From assembly GCA_963930775.1 (NCBI GenBank), contig OZ005700.1, forward strand, positions 8,938,609 through 9,002,608: a stretch of 64,000 nt of DNA. Direction: 5' to 3'. The first letter of the stretch is position 1; every line of letters starts with the position of its first letter. The notes below the pieces were generated by a model, which searched no databases, was not told the origin of the DNA, and saw only the letters and a program-made list of their open reading frames with translations. This document shows, one piece after another, positions 12,019 to 21,926 of this stretch. Position numbers and translations under genes: made by a program. This DNA comes from Cliona cf. orientalis. Its lineage: Eukaryota > Porifera > Demospongiae > Clionaida > Clionaidae.

Positions 12019-12090
12019 GCATAAAGCGAGATTCGAACCCGCTACATTCTGTTCCACACACAAGAGCCCCAACCACTACACCACCGATGT
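12019..12090 (-). ncRNA. Degenerate tRNA-like sequence (A and B boxes), SINE head or tRNA relic
   Basis: On the minus strand TGGTGTAGTGG matches the Pol III A box and GGTTCGAATC the B box, spaced as in a tRNA. The T arm GCGGG-TTCGAAT-CTCGC pairs well and a seven-T run follows just downstream. The 72-base length fits a tRNA, and the loop would place GTG at the anticodon. The acceptor and D stems pair poorly, so this is probably a relic or SINE head rather than a working tRNA. Confidence 0.4.
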
Positions 12091-12279
12091 TGTTGCTGCT
12101 ACCAGTCATTATTTCCCCTCTTTCATAGACAAACCCTAGAGACTAACCCTGCTAACCATTGGCAACCCATATCCCCAACCCCCAGCCCCTCCCATCCATA
12201 CTTATTATACATTATTATATACACGCGCGTGATTGTACATAACGAAGAAATAGACCGCGTGGAGAACCACTGCGTTACA

Positions 12280-12760
12280 TAGTCTCGCAAGCCAGACCCT
12301 CACACTCCGCAGCGTTTAGTTCTTTCATCCTGAAAGAACTAAACGCTGCGGAGTGTGAGGATAAAAGAACGAATCCCGTTATATACCCGAAACCCGCGCG
12401 CTCCGCGCGCCATAGGCGCACGGCCCAGCCCCCGTAGGGGGCTGGGCTAAATCATACAGTATTATAAGGCTAGGTAGGGTTTGGTTTAGGGTAGTGTTTG
12501 ACACACAAGGGTTAGTACTACTATTGTCTATAAAGTCGTGACAAAAGAGCAACTGGCAGCGGCGTTCACGGTGGTGTAGTGGCTAAGGGTCTGGTGTATG
12601 CATCCGTGGACCTCAGTTTGATCCTCGCTCCATTTATTGATTTCCGTTTTTTCCCCTTATACTCTGGAAATTTTCTAAGTTGGAAGCGGGTTTCGGGTAT
12701 ATAACGCCGCTCTAAAAGAACTAAACGCTGCGGAGTGTGAGGGTCTGGCTTGCGAGACTA
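12280..12760. mobile_element. TAGTCTCG-ended element with 9-bp target duplication
   Basis: Terminal inverted repeats of about 46 bp start TAGTCTCGCAAGCCAGACCC and are flanked by perfect 9-bp duplications TGCGTTACA (12,271-12,279 and 12,761-12,769). At the left the repeat is followed immediately by its own complement (GAACTAAACGCTGCGGAGTG), giving an extra hairpin. The interior holds a GTGGTGTAGTGGC A-box-like sequence near 12,571 with a weak B box. No transposase. Same class as 6,255-6,670 and 57,461-57,510. Confidence 0.8.
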
Positions 12761-12769
12761 TGCGTTACA

Positions 12770-13123
12770 GTGGAGGCACCGCCGAGACAAATTCGTTTCC
12801 ATCGCCCAACAGAGCGAGCGAGTTGGAACGAAAGTGGAGAAGAGTTGTTGCTCTGCGATTGGTTCTGGCGGTGAGTCTTGGTTAGAGGGCCTGTGAGTAA
12901 ATACCTACTTTGAGTGGGGAAACGGCCCGGCCTCGACTCGAGGACCTGTCTGTTGGAGATCAGAATGCACTGCTACTTTCACCGCCTGCAATCTCTGGAT
13001 CTTCACGCCAGGTGGCAGACTCTTTTTGAACAGTAGTTGCTCCCGGATCAACATTCTCACAGGCCTTCAAAGCTATTTGCTTCAGTGACGATATCCTTGT
13101 TATTAATTTTGAATGTCATTTTC
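12770..13123. other. Non-coding flank between element and Helitron
   Basis: No supported coding frame or clear repeat. The Helitron left boundary may lie here, but I could not identify a terminus. Confidence 0.3.
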
Positions 13124-13486
13124 TCAGAGTGCAAAAGCTGGGTAGATATAGCCGTGGTACTGCCACATGTGGTCTACTCCATCACCGATAATTGCTAGAA
13201 TTATTTTTGTGAACATTGTGGCATGATGACTACCACCGTTGTCGTCTTCGATTTTCACTTTAGCCACCAAACTCTTCGACAGCTTCATGACGGCGTCACA
13301 CCTGGAACACTGACCACAAACACTATCAATCTGTAGAACTTTTGAGTGGCATTCCAAGCAGCTTGGATACTGCTCTAACCCCACAACACTCGCAACTTGT
13401 CCTTCAATAATGGTTTCTTCTTCAATTAATCTCTGATCAACTTTTCCAATGTCTGGAATTGGCACAAGTTCCGAATCATGCTCCAA
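13124..13486 (-). CDS. RPA-like single-strand-binding protein of the Helitron
   Basis: 120-codon minus-strand frame containing CLEC, then 13 residues, then CSRC: a four-cysteine zinc ribbon followed by an OB-fold-like stretch (KLSKSLVAKVKIED). This matches the C-terminal DNA-binding part of replication protein A large subunits that Helitrons of plants and some animals carry, presumably to coat single-stranded DNA during rolling-circle transposition. Full RPA1-like proteins are much longer, so this is a fragment or a single-domain version. Its start overlaps the Rep frame by 9 bases in head-to-head orientation, which may reflect a rearrangement. The family assignment rests on the cysteine pattern and context only. 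Confidence 0.5.
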   Translation of the reverse strand: MEHDSELVPIPDIGKVDQRLIEEETIIEGQVASVVGLEQYPSCLECHSKVLQIDSVCGQCSRCDAVMKLSKSLVAKVKIEDDNGGSHHATMFTKIILAIIGDGVDHMWQYHGYIYPAFAL

Positions 13487-15199
13487 TACCGTGGTGCATT
13501 ATTACTTGAGTGTACTCGTTGTCACAATGACAGCAAACAACCAAAACTGTATTCTCTTGAGAATAACATGGATCCTGGGGTAGTTCCTATTGAGCTCAGA
13601 GGATTAACACAAGTCGAGGAAATGTTGATCTCTGCAGTAATGCCCTTGATGTCAGTCTATAGATTACCTCATGGGCAGTATGGTTATAATGGTCATGTGA
13701 TTAATCTTCCTCAGAATGTCTCTTCCATTGCCACTAAGCTACCACGATTGCCAAATGATCTTGATATACTCATAATTACAAAAGAAGGGCAAAATGCATC
13801 CCATAAAGATTTTCATGTACGAAGGCATAAAGTCCAACAAGCACTTCATTGGTTAAAACTTCAAAATAAATACTATGCTAACATAGAAATAGATGAATCT
13901 CATATATGCCAACTGCCTATTGATGGGGAAATTGCTGTACCAACCACTATTAACTCAAATGAGTCTCTAAGTACAAGTGAACAAGAAAATTGTTTAGATG
14001 ACACCTTTCTTTCTGGGACCTTTGTTCCTATGAATTTTACAAAAGGTATAGTAAAAAATAGTGTTGTTGAACGTCAACAATTTTCCCACACTACTATTAC
14101 ATGGCCTCAGATTCAAAACAATCCCATCAATGAATTTAAAACTGAAGGCTATATGACATGTGTATTTCCATCACTTTTCCCCACTGGTGCTGGAGATTTT
14201 TCTCAGCCGCGAATGCGTGCTGTAACAATTGGAAATTACATCAAACACTTAATGATGTATAAAGATGGGCGTTTTGCAACTCATCCTCGATTTCGCTTTT
14301 TTGCACTAAATACTGAGATGAGATGGCGTGCTCTACAAGCTGGTAGAATCTACATCAAACAACATCCACAAGATGCCCTTTTGTCAGTTGAAGAACTGAG
14401 AGATATGGTAGGGAATGGAAGTGAAGCTTTTTCAAATAGAGTTCTTCATTTTGCAACTAGTTTACGTGGTACTCGTCCATACTGGTTTAAGCAGCGTAGT
14501 CGTCTTATTGCTATGGTCAATAGCCTTGGATTACCTACTATTTTTTTTACTCATAGTGCAGCTGACACACAGTGGCCTGAACTTGCAAATCTAATTTGTA
14601 AAAATAATCCACAGAGCAAAGCCAAACGTACTGAAGCTGTTATAAAAAACCCAGCAATAGCAGATTGGTTTTTCTTCCAACGGATTAAACTATTCATTAA
14701 GCATTTCTATAAAGATATACTACATGCAAAAGATTATTGGCTTCAGTTTGAATACCAACACCGCGGTAGTCCACATGTTCATGGACTAGCATGGTTAGCA
14801 GGTTCACCCAATATGGAGGATCTTGAAGTAGAAACTCCAAATCATGAAAAAAAACAACAAATCACAAACTATATTGATTCAATTGTCACAACTATCAATC
14901 CAGCCATTTTAATTGATGGAAGTAATCTTTCTGAAGCACCTTGTCCACAAGCTGATCCACACATATGCAATAAACCATACAAACATGTAGAAGATTTTGA
15001 TACAGATTTAGCACAATTAGTAGCAACCTGCCAAAGACACACTAGATGTTCCACAGCTTATTGCCTCAAAGAGAAGAATGGGAAGCAAAATTGCCGATTT
15101 GGGTATCCTAAGGAGCTACACTTAGAAACTACTATAGAATATTATTCAGATGGTGAATTAAAGCTATTATATAACTGCCAGAAACGATCCACTTATTAA
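13478..15199 (+). pseudogene. Helitron Rep/helicase, N-terminal part with HUH motif
   Basis: 573 codons. Near residues 15-18 is CTRC, then ENNMDPGVVPIELRGLTQVE, the conserved entry of Helitron Rep proteins. The Helitron-like N-terminal domain follows (peptide CVFPSLFPTGAGDFSQPR near residue 228). The HUH metal-binding motif of the rolling-circle endonuclease is in HRGSPHVHGLAWL near residue 432. The frame ends at a stop, but the homologous sequence continues one frame over (NDPLINSYNPFQLSAWRANV), so there is a 1-base frameshift near 15,180. The protein would nick one strand at the transposon end; this copy cannot make a full-length product. Confidence 0.85.
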
Positions 15200-15956
15200 T
15201 AGCTACAACCCATTTCAACTGTCAGCATGGAGAGCAAATGTAGATATGCAGTACTGTGTATCTCGCCGCAAGGTTATAGAATATTGTGCTAAATATGCAA
15301 CTAAATCAGAACCTAGATCAGAGCCTCTCAAATTGGTCTATAAAAACATTGTAAAACAATTAGCAGATCAAGATAAGCCATTAAAAGCAGTACAGAAATT
15401 ACTCGTAGGTGAAAGGGATTATTCAGCACAAGAAACATGCCACTTATTGCTCCAACTGCCCTTATACATGGCTTCAAGAGATTTTGTTATTCTTAGTGTA
15501 GATGGTACCCGTATGGTTCAGGATCAGTTAAATGAAGATAGCCCTGCCACAGCCTTATCCATAGTTGATCACTACAGAAACCGTCCAAGAGAGTTTGAGC
15601 ATATCACATTACTTGACTTTGCACAGAAATATACCATGCCTCGTGGTCAAGCAAATGACCCATCACTTACTATAGAACTAAAGAAGTTGTGGTCATTATT
15701 AAACCACACTATCATCCAGATCCTGATGGTCCTCATTATGAAGACTACTGTCGCCAAAAATTGATGCTGCATAAAACATTCAGAAATGAAACAGATTTAC
15801 TTGGAGAACATGTAAGTTTTGCACAAGCATATGCCACCTACCTTCAGTCAGAAACAGTACCTGCAAGCCTTGAAGATGATATCCTTATGCTTCAACAATT
15901 GCATGAATGTAGTAATGACAGTCAAGAAATAGCTTCAATGGAAACATTAGATAGTC
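15185..15956 (+). pseudogene. Helitron Rep catalytic-tyrosine region (frameshifted)
   Basis: Continues the Rep after the frameshift at about 15,180. The peptide VIEYCAKYATKSEP (near 15,270) holds the two-tyrosine catalytic motif (Y-x3-K-Y) that forms the covalent link to DNA. A second frameshift near 15,690 moves homology to another frame (HYHPDPDGPHYEDYCRQKLM), which continues to EEWMLI and then runs into the 84-bp palindrome. Confidence 0.8.
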
Positions 15957-16039
15957 AGCATTCTAGCACAAGGCAGAGAGAAGAATGGATGCTCATATAT
16001 GAGCATCCATTCTTCTCTCTGCCTTGTGCTAGAATGCTG
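15956..16039. repeat. Perfect 84-bp palindrome inside the Helitron
   Basis: The left arm, starting CAGCATTCTAGCACAAGGCA, is followed without spacer by its exact complement ending GCTAGAATGCTG, centred between 15,997 and 15,998. I found no mismatch on reading it through. The left arm is in frame with Rep (REEWMLI); the right arm is its inverse copy and replaces native sequence. Confidence 0.95.
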
Positions 16040-17050
16040 TCAGCAACTGCAACAAATTGATGAGCAACCTATAAATGTAAACAATAGTGTTGACTGGTGT
16101 GAGGCAGCCAGAAGTTATCCCAATCTCGAAGAAATGCCAAAATTCATTATTCACCATAAGGAAACAACCACTATTCAACAGCATAGTCCACCTGCTAACC
16201 CACAATTACTTCAAGGAAAGCAGCTTGAAGCATATCAAATTGTTCAAACACATTTTACAGATGAAACACCGTTGCCACTAAGGATGATTATTTCAGGCAC
16301 AGCTGGTACAGGCAAGTCATTTTTGATAAATTGTTTAAAGAGTTTACTACAAAAGGTTGTTAGAATAGCAGCACCGACAGGAGTTGCAGCATTCAATGTA
16401 CAAGGATGCACACTACATTCACTACTGCATCTCCCAACAAAAGGAGAATTCAAAAGTCTAGAAGGGGAACGACTCCAACAGTTGCAGGAGTCTTTACGTG
16501 GTGTCAAATATATCATAATTGATGAAATGTCCATGGTTGGAAGAAAACTCTTTGGTCAAGTGGATAGCCGCCTTCAACAAGCTTTCCCACATTCAGCTGA
16601 TGTAGTCTTAGGTGGTTGTTCTGTTTTACTCTTTGGGGACTTTGGTCAACTTCCACCAGTGATGGATTTACCACTGTATTCATCAGATATGAAATCACCT
16701 CTATCAGATCTTGATAGAACTGCATATCAATCAGCAATAGTATTAACCCAAGTAATGCGACAACTTGGAAAAAATCCTGAACAGGTAAGATTTAGAGAAA
16801 TTCTTCTGCGTTTGAGAAATGCACAAGTTACAGTAGAAGATTGGCAACATTTGATGACCCGTTCTGTTACATGTATAAGCAATAATCATGATTTTGGGGA
16901 TGCTCTATACCTGTATCCCACTGTTGATGCAGTTGCTGAGCACAACATTAAAAAACTTAGCCAAAATCATCAACCAATAGCCAAAATAAAAGCTGTTCAT
17001 AAAGGACCTAATGCAGATAAAAGTAGCTCTGATGATGCAGGTGGTCTAGA
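16040..17050 (+). pseudogene. Helitron Pif1-type helicase, N-terminal part
   Basis: Superfamily 1 helicase core: Walker A GTAGTGKS (near 16,300), APTGVAAFNVQG (motif Ia), the DEMSMVG Walker B (near 16,520) and GDFGQLPP (motif III, near 16,640). These unwind the DNA strand during rolling-circle transfer. The protein stops shortly after SSSDDAGGLE because the next ~200 bp are inverted. Confidence 0.85.
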
Positions 17051-17248
17051 ACCTTAGGTACTGATCCATCTACAAGTGTTGGGCCTGAGTAACAATCAAA
17101 ATGAACCATTATAGCTAGTGGAAGTGAAGGAGGACCACCATTTTGGTAGCATATAGCCTTTACTGTTCCCATTGAACCATTGACTAATCCACTTTCAACC
17201 CATAAATTTGAAATAAGCATGACTCGAGCACCTTGAGCCAAATTAATG
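17050..17248 (-). pseudogene. Inverted internal segment of the Helitron helicase
   Basis: Read on the minus strand this encodes AQGARVMLISNLWVESGLVN followed by GSMGTVKAICY, the part of a Helitron helicase expected between GGLE (left) and VPIRRTW (right). Its orientation is opposite to its neighbours on both sides, so the segment has flipped in place with almost no loss. Confidence 0.85.
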
Positions 17249-17565
17249 ATATTGTTCCCATCAGGCGTACATGGCTAAATTGTGGTAAACCTTGCTCTAG
17301 ATTACAACTACCACTAAAACTGGCATGGGCAATCACGATCCATAAAGCGCAGGGACTTACATTAAACAAAGCTATAATTGATATAGGTAAAAAGGAATTT
17401 AGTATTGGACTCACTTTTGTAGCTTGTTCACGTTTACGTCATTTAGATGATCTACTGTTTCATCCACCATTTAACTATGACCGTCTGACTTGCCTCTCTA
17501 GAAGTTGTAGACTCCATGAAAGACAAGCAGAAGATGATAGATTACAACTTCTTAGTCAAAATTAA
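17249..17565 (+). pseudogene. Helitron Pif1-type helicase, C-terminal part
   Basis: The frame resumes with VPIRRTW and contains LKLAWAITIHKAQGLTLNKA (helicase motif V/Va) and LTFVACSRLRHLDDL (motif VI, arginine finger region), then a short basic tail and a stop at 17,563-17,565. Confidence 0.85.
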
Positions 17566-18590
17566 TGGGACAAAAATTTAATGCTGTGTTTGCTCTGACC
17601 TGTTTTGCTAATTATTACTGTATTTTTATGCATTCACATGCATCACACACATGCATACACTCACACACTGGCATAATGATAATCGATTATGCTCCATCAT
17701 GTTTACACATGGCTGTAAGCTAACATGAATGCATGTCTGGAGTGTCTGCAAGGCCATGTCTGCACGTGTTGAGAAAAAGAACTAGGTCATGGGAGCTAGG
17801 GCACTAGCTCTCAACAACTGCACGCTGCAGAAATTCATTGACTAATTATTTGTTTCTCTGAGTATTTTATCACAGGAAATGGCCATGAAGTAGCTGTAAG
17901 CCATTCGATCAGCCACCCACTGGAGGAACCAAGGAACCACTACATGCTACCAAACCAAGGGAACTATTTGAACAATAATATACTATAGTGGGGTGCACTT
18001 CCTATTCGGTTTTTTCCTCTCCATTTTCCTCTACGGAGGTTTTTGAGAGGTTTTTTTCCTTGAGTGTCCTGGCCACACACTCTAAATAAATCCTGCTGAC
18101 ACCTTATTAGGGCTCACCCCTGGAACTATGTGGTACATAATATATAGTTATATTATATGTTGCTTTGTGTGCCAATTTAATTTTTAGCCATGTTGAAATA
18201 CTAGGCTGTACGTATGTTATTTCAATGTCAGCTTGCGTCGTGCAGCCCCTCACGGTTGCCCCAGCCACCAATTAAATGTGGAGTATATACATGCGTGACG
18301 CATCAGCAATGTGCATGCAGCTCAGACAAGACTTAAGATTTTTTTCCTTAACTATATTGGCCACATAATAATATTCTAAATAAAATTTCAGTTGGCTCAT
18401 CCCAAATTAATATAATAATATATATACTTTGTGTGGACTGCAGCTGCTAGGATTGTAGTTTTTTTTCAAAATTCTTAGACTAAGTAGCTATGCATGATTA
18501 GTCACTGCGCATGCAGTGCTCATTTATTGTGTAGCTAAATATATTCCTATTATTATAATATTATTGTTCCTATCAACTACAATTTATCCA
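17566..18590. other. Non-coding stretch, possible Helitron 3' end
   Basis: No supported coding frame. ACACATGCATACAC-type microsatellite near 17,640. The Helitron 3' terminus should lie here, but no convincing hairpin plus CTRR was found. Confidence 0.3.
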
Positions 18591-18691
18591 GCGAAGGCTC
18601 GCCCCGCTTGATGACAACATCTTTCTAGTAATAATAACTAGTCTCGCAAGCCACACCCTTCATGCACAGCATTGTGGGGCGAGCCTGAGCG
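18591..18691. mobile_element. Small GGCTCGCCCC-ended inverted-repeat element
   Basis: Left GCGAAGGCTCGCCCC and right GGGGCGAGCCTGAGC are inverted repeats, and TTGATGACAACATCTT next to the left arm is shared with the copy at 24,565-24,647. A TAGTCTCGCAAGCC motif at 18,641 suggests a second family member inserted inside. Confidence 0.45.
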
Positions 18692-20533
18692 ACAGTGATC
18701 GTGCACAGTGACTTATGTTGCACCACGCCCAACTATATTAAAACTATAGGCTGCAGGATGCACGCTCGTAGCATGGCCTCTTTCTCTTCTGCCGACTGTG
18801 TGGCTAGTAGTAAATTCTGTCTCTTACTCTTGGCCGCTATTGAGCTGAGGCTCCAATTGACAACGAACTCTGTCTCGCTCTTGCCTCCTACCCTCTGAAG
18901 CCTCAGTTCTGAGCTTTTTGCTGGTTTATGCTTTGTTCCGCGTTCATAGCAATGGCCTAGCGCATAGGCCATAGCACACATGAATGTAAATTTGCAAGTC
19001 GTTGAATTAGAGCAGTAGGGTACATATCCCAGTTATGAGACACTTAACTTGTGACTGCTTTTACACAATTGTTTTAGGAATAGTTAAAGTGGTATATTTT
19101 TTAAGGACTGCCTATGGCCTCTTATACATGGGTTACAAATATCAACTTCACTACTAAATGGTGTAATTTTTTAAAAATTGTTTTGCTATCATTAGTACTG
19201 AACATATTATGGGACACCGTCCCTATTATGAGACACCACCTTCCCACTGATAAAGGCAATTATCAGGAGGTGTTTTAAGATGATGTCTTACCCAAGTTGG
19301 CATGCTTAAAGTGAGATTTGAGTGTTAACCTCAGAAAATAAATAGTTTGATGTACCAAATAAGCAAATTTGTAAAGTTGATACACCAAAAACCGAAAATC
19401 ATTGTTTCACTACATTTTAAGCAATGAAAGCGTAAACCCATATCAAAATAAGGTAGATAGCAAATTCAACTTAGCAAGTAATAGTTCTAGTTAGGTATAA
19501 TACAATGACCTCCAAACCAGAAACTCCCATCTTTGTTAGTATGGATGTCCCATAATACCAACTGTCTCACAATACCTATCATAGAGTCGGTAGACTCTAT
19601 AAGTAGGGATGGCCCGGATATGCCATATATGTAATACATTACAAATACCCAAATATCTCAAAATAAGTAGTTTTGTGGAATATCTAAGTGTGAAAATCAG
19701 AATCTCCAGCAAATTATCTATCTAACAAGACCAAGATCATTCATCAAATCAATTGTACATGCCGCCAGAACCAGAAGTTCAAAAAAATGGCCATTTCTCA
19801 TTCTTTCTTTCTTCTTTCTCATTTCCAGGGCTAACTCAAGACTGTCTGAACCTCTCACCTTATTTCTCATATAAATCCACTCTATTTTGTAGCGCGCAGT
19901 GCAGTGTTGGCTTTTTCTCGACAGTTACGTAATAGTGGGTGTGTACGGCGCATTAACGATTGGGTGTGGCAGATACGCCGCCATTTTGTGATATAATGCG
20001 CATGCTCGGAATGTGTTGCTATGGTGAAGTCATGTGACAGCGCCTGGCCGCGCCCTAGGCGATTGCGAGCTAGCTAGCGTACGTACTACCGAGTTCAGCG
20101 GTGCGCTGGATCGATCATGGATATGAAGGTGCAAGGCTCGAGGAGCGGTAAGGCGCTAGGCATAGGCGAGCTATTCGCTAGCGCGTGCAGCGCTAGTGCT
20201 CCGCTGGATCGATCATAGATATCCGGCATACTATCATACGCCGTTGAAGGCTCCCGACAAGCGGCTCGAGGAGCGGTTAAACGTACAGATCATAAAATTA
20301 TGCCCGGTACTGAGCTAGCTGCTGCCAACAATAAAACTTAGAACTCGGTTTTCTCCCTAAGCAGAGTCTCATGGGCGCCTAAATAATGCATATTATGAGC
20401 GCAAGTTAATGAGGGGCGTGGCTACGAATTCTGACACCTCCCATTAAGCTTCCACTTATAATTACACTGGACAGAGGATAAGATGGCACTAATAAATTAC
20501 ACTAAGTACAAATTATAAAAAAAGAACAGAAAC
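18692..20533. other. Long non-coding stretch with a short degenerate direct repeat
   Basis: No supported gene. Between about 20,085 and 20,280 two imperfect units share GCTGGATCGATCAT and GGCTCGAGGAGCGG. The stretch 18,700-19,000 carries short open frames on both strands that resemble no family I know. Confidence 0.3.
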
Positions 20534-20891
20534 AAGTATAAAAAACAATTGAATAAATTGAAGAATGAAGTAGGGATGGCAGGATCAAAAAGTACACAAA
20601 CAAGAGATAATCGTATCTACTATACATCCCTACGCTTGCTTTTTGAGGGTTACAAAAATCAGTAATAATATACGGTTGATAAACTCGAACCTTTGACAAC
20701 TAGGGAATAACCTGAATATCTCCCACATACCGCACTCAACAAATGCGTCAACATTAATAGGTGCATAGTTAATAGTCGAGAAAAGCAAGCGTAGGGATGT
20801 ATAGTAGATACGATTATCTCTTGTTTGTGTACTTTTTGATCCTGCCATCCCTACTTCATTCTTCAATTTATTCAATTGTTTTTTATACTTT
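20534..20891. repeat. Long inverted repeat, about 110-bp arms, 136-bp spacer
   Basis: Left arm about 20,534-20,644 (AAGTATAAAAAACAATTG... to GCTTGCTTTT) is repeated as its complement at about 20,781-20,890, with no differences that I found. The spacer (20,645-20,780) is unrelated. It looks like a fold-back element; no terminal duplication was identified. Confidence 0.85.
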
Positions 20892-21144
20892 ATAATATGG
20901 AATGATGGACATTGGGCGGGGCGTAACTATATCCACACACTGTTACGGACCCGTAAGAAAACTTACAGGCTGTTACAGCATGGTAAGGTACGAACACGTA
21001 TGCAAAGTCTCGTTTAGTTGCTATGTATGCACCCGTGGGCATACATATCTGTGTGCACCATGTCCGTATACACATAATCGCTATAATTGCGCTCGTAATT
21101 TTCGCGCTCTACATAGCAATACTGTACAGCAATATTGAATCAGA

Positions 21145-21926
21145 TACGTAAACGGGATTGGAAACTGCTCACGTGAGCTATAGAACGTGTACGTACGCGC
21201 ACTCCGATCCGTGTTATGGTTTGCATTCTTGGATAGACCCGTTGCTATGACAATTTGAGCAAAAAATGGCCGAAAATGGCGACCGCAGTGCACTTATCGA
21301 CTAATAGCAGCGAAATGACAGTAGTTTTGAACTTCAACAAAGCTTATCCCAGTGAAGGAGTCCCTACTCTAAACGTGGCCAGCAAGTTCGAGTTTCCGAA
21401 GTCTCTCTGGTCTACGCTACAGTCCTACAAAGTCCAAGAACCAATAATGGCTGATCAAGAACTGTTGAAAACTGTTTATTTCAGTGTATCGGTGCAGTGG
21501 CTTTGCCCTTTCCACCATCTTGGGATGCGCTGTCTTACTTGTGACCGTTTTGACACTTGATGCGCTGTCTTCTGTGAGTGAGCAGGCCGTGAAAAGGCCC
21601 AAAAATCGGCCATTTTTTGCTTCTTGGACTTTGTAGGACTGTAGCGTAGACCAGAGAGACTTCGGAAACTCGAACTTGCTGGCCACGTTTAGAGTAGGGA
21701 CTCGTTCACTGGGATAAGCTTTGTTGAAGTTCAAAACTACTGTCATTTCGCTGCTATTAGTCGATAAGTGCACTGCGGTCGCCATTTTCGGCCATTTTTT
21801 GCTTAAATTGTCATAGCAACGGGTCTATCCAAGAATGCAAACCATAACACGGAGTGCTAGTGCGCGTACGCGTATAGCGTACGCGTTCTATAGCTCACGT
21901 GAGCAGTTTCCAATCCCGTTTACGTA
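21145..21926. repeat. Large inverted repeat, about 300-bp arms, 179-bp spacer
   Basis: Arms 21,145-21,441 and 21,621-21,926 are near-identical complements. The ends are TACGTAAACGGGATTGGAAA and its complement, so a TA dinucleotide could be a target duplication. The right arm differs by a small insertion near 21,865. The spacer contains two GATGCGCTGTCTT copies. Each arm encodes the same short open frame in opposite directions; no known protein is recognised. Confidence 0.9.

Larger units (their letters stand above)
13124..17565 (+). mobile_element. Defective autonomous Helitron (Rep/helicase with RPA-like gene)
   Basis: The stretch encodes, in order, an RPA-like zinc-ribbon protein (minus), a Helitron Rep N-terminal region, the HUH endonuclease motif, the two-tyrosine motif and a Pif1-type SF1 helicase (plus). 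That combination is diagnostic of Helitrons. Two frameshifts, an 84-bp palindrome and a roughly 200-bp internal inversion kill it. The 5' TC and 3' hairpin-CTRR ends were not located, so the true element is probably longer than the coding span given. Confidence 0.85.

Noticed and set aside
18733-18981. A short minus-strand gene (MCAMAYALGHCYERG...)
   Set aside because: No family match, no splice or promoter support, lies among repeats.
21255-21785. A conserved small protein gene present twice (MATAVHLSTNSSEMTVV)
   Set aside because: The two frames are the same sequence in the two arms of one inverted repeat, so their identity is not evidence of selection for a protein.
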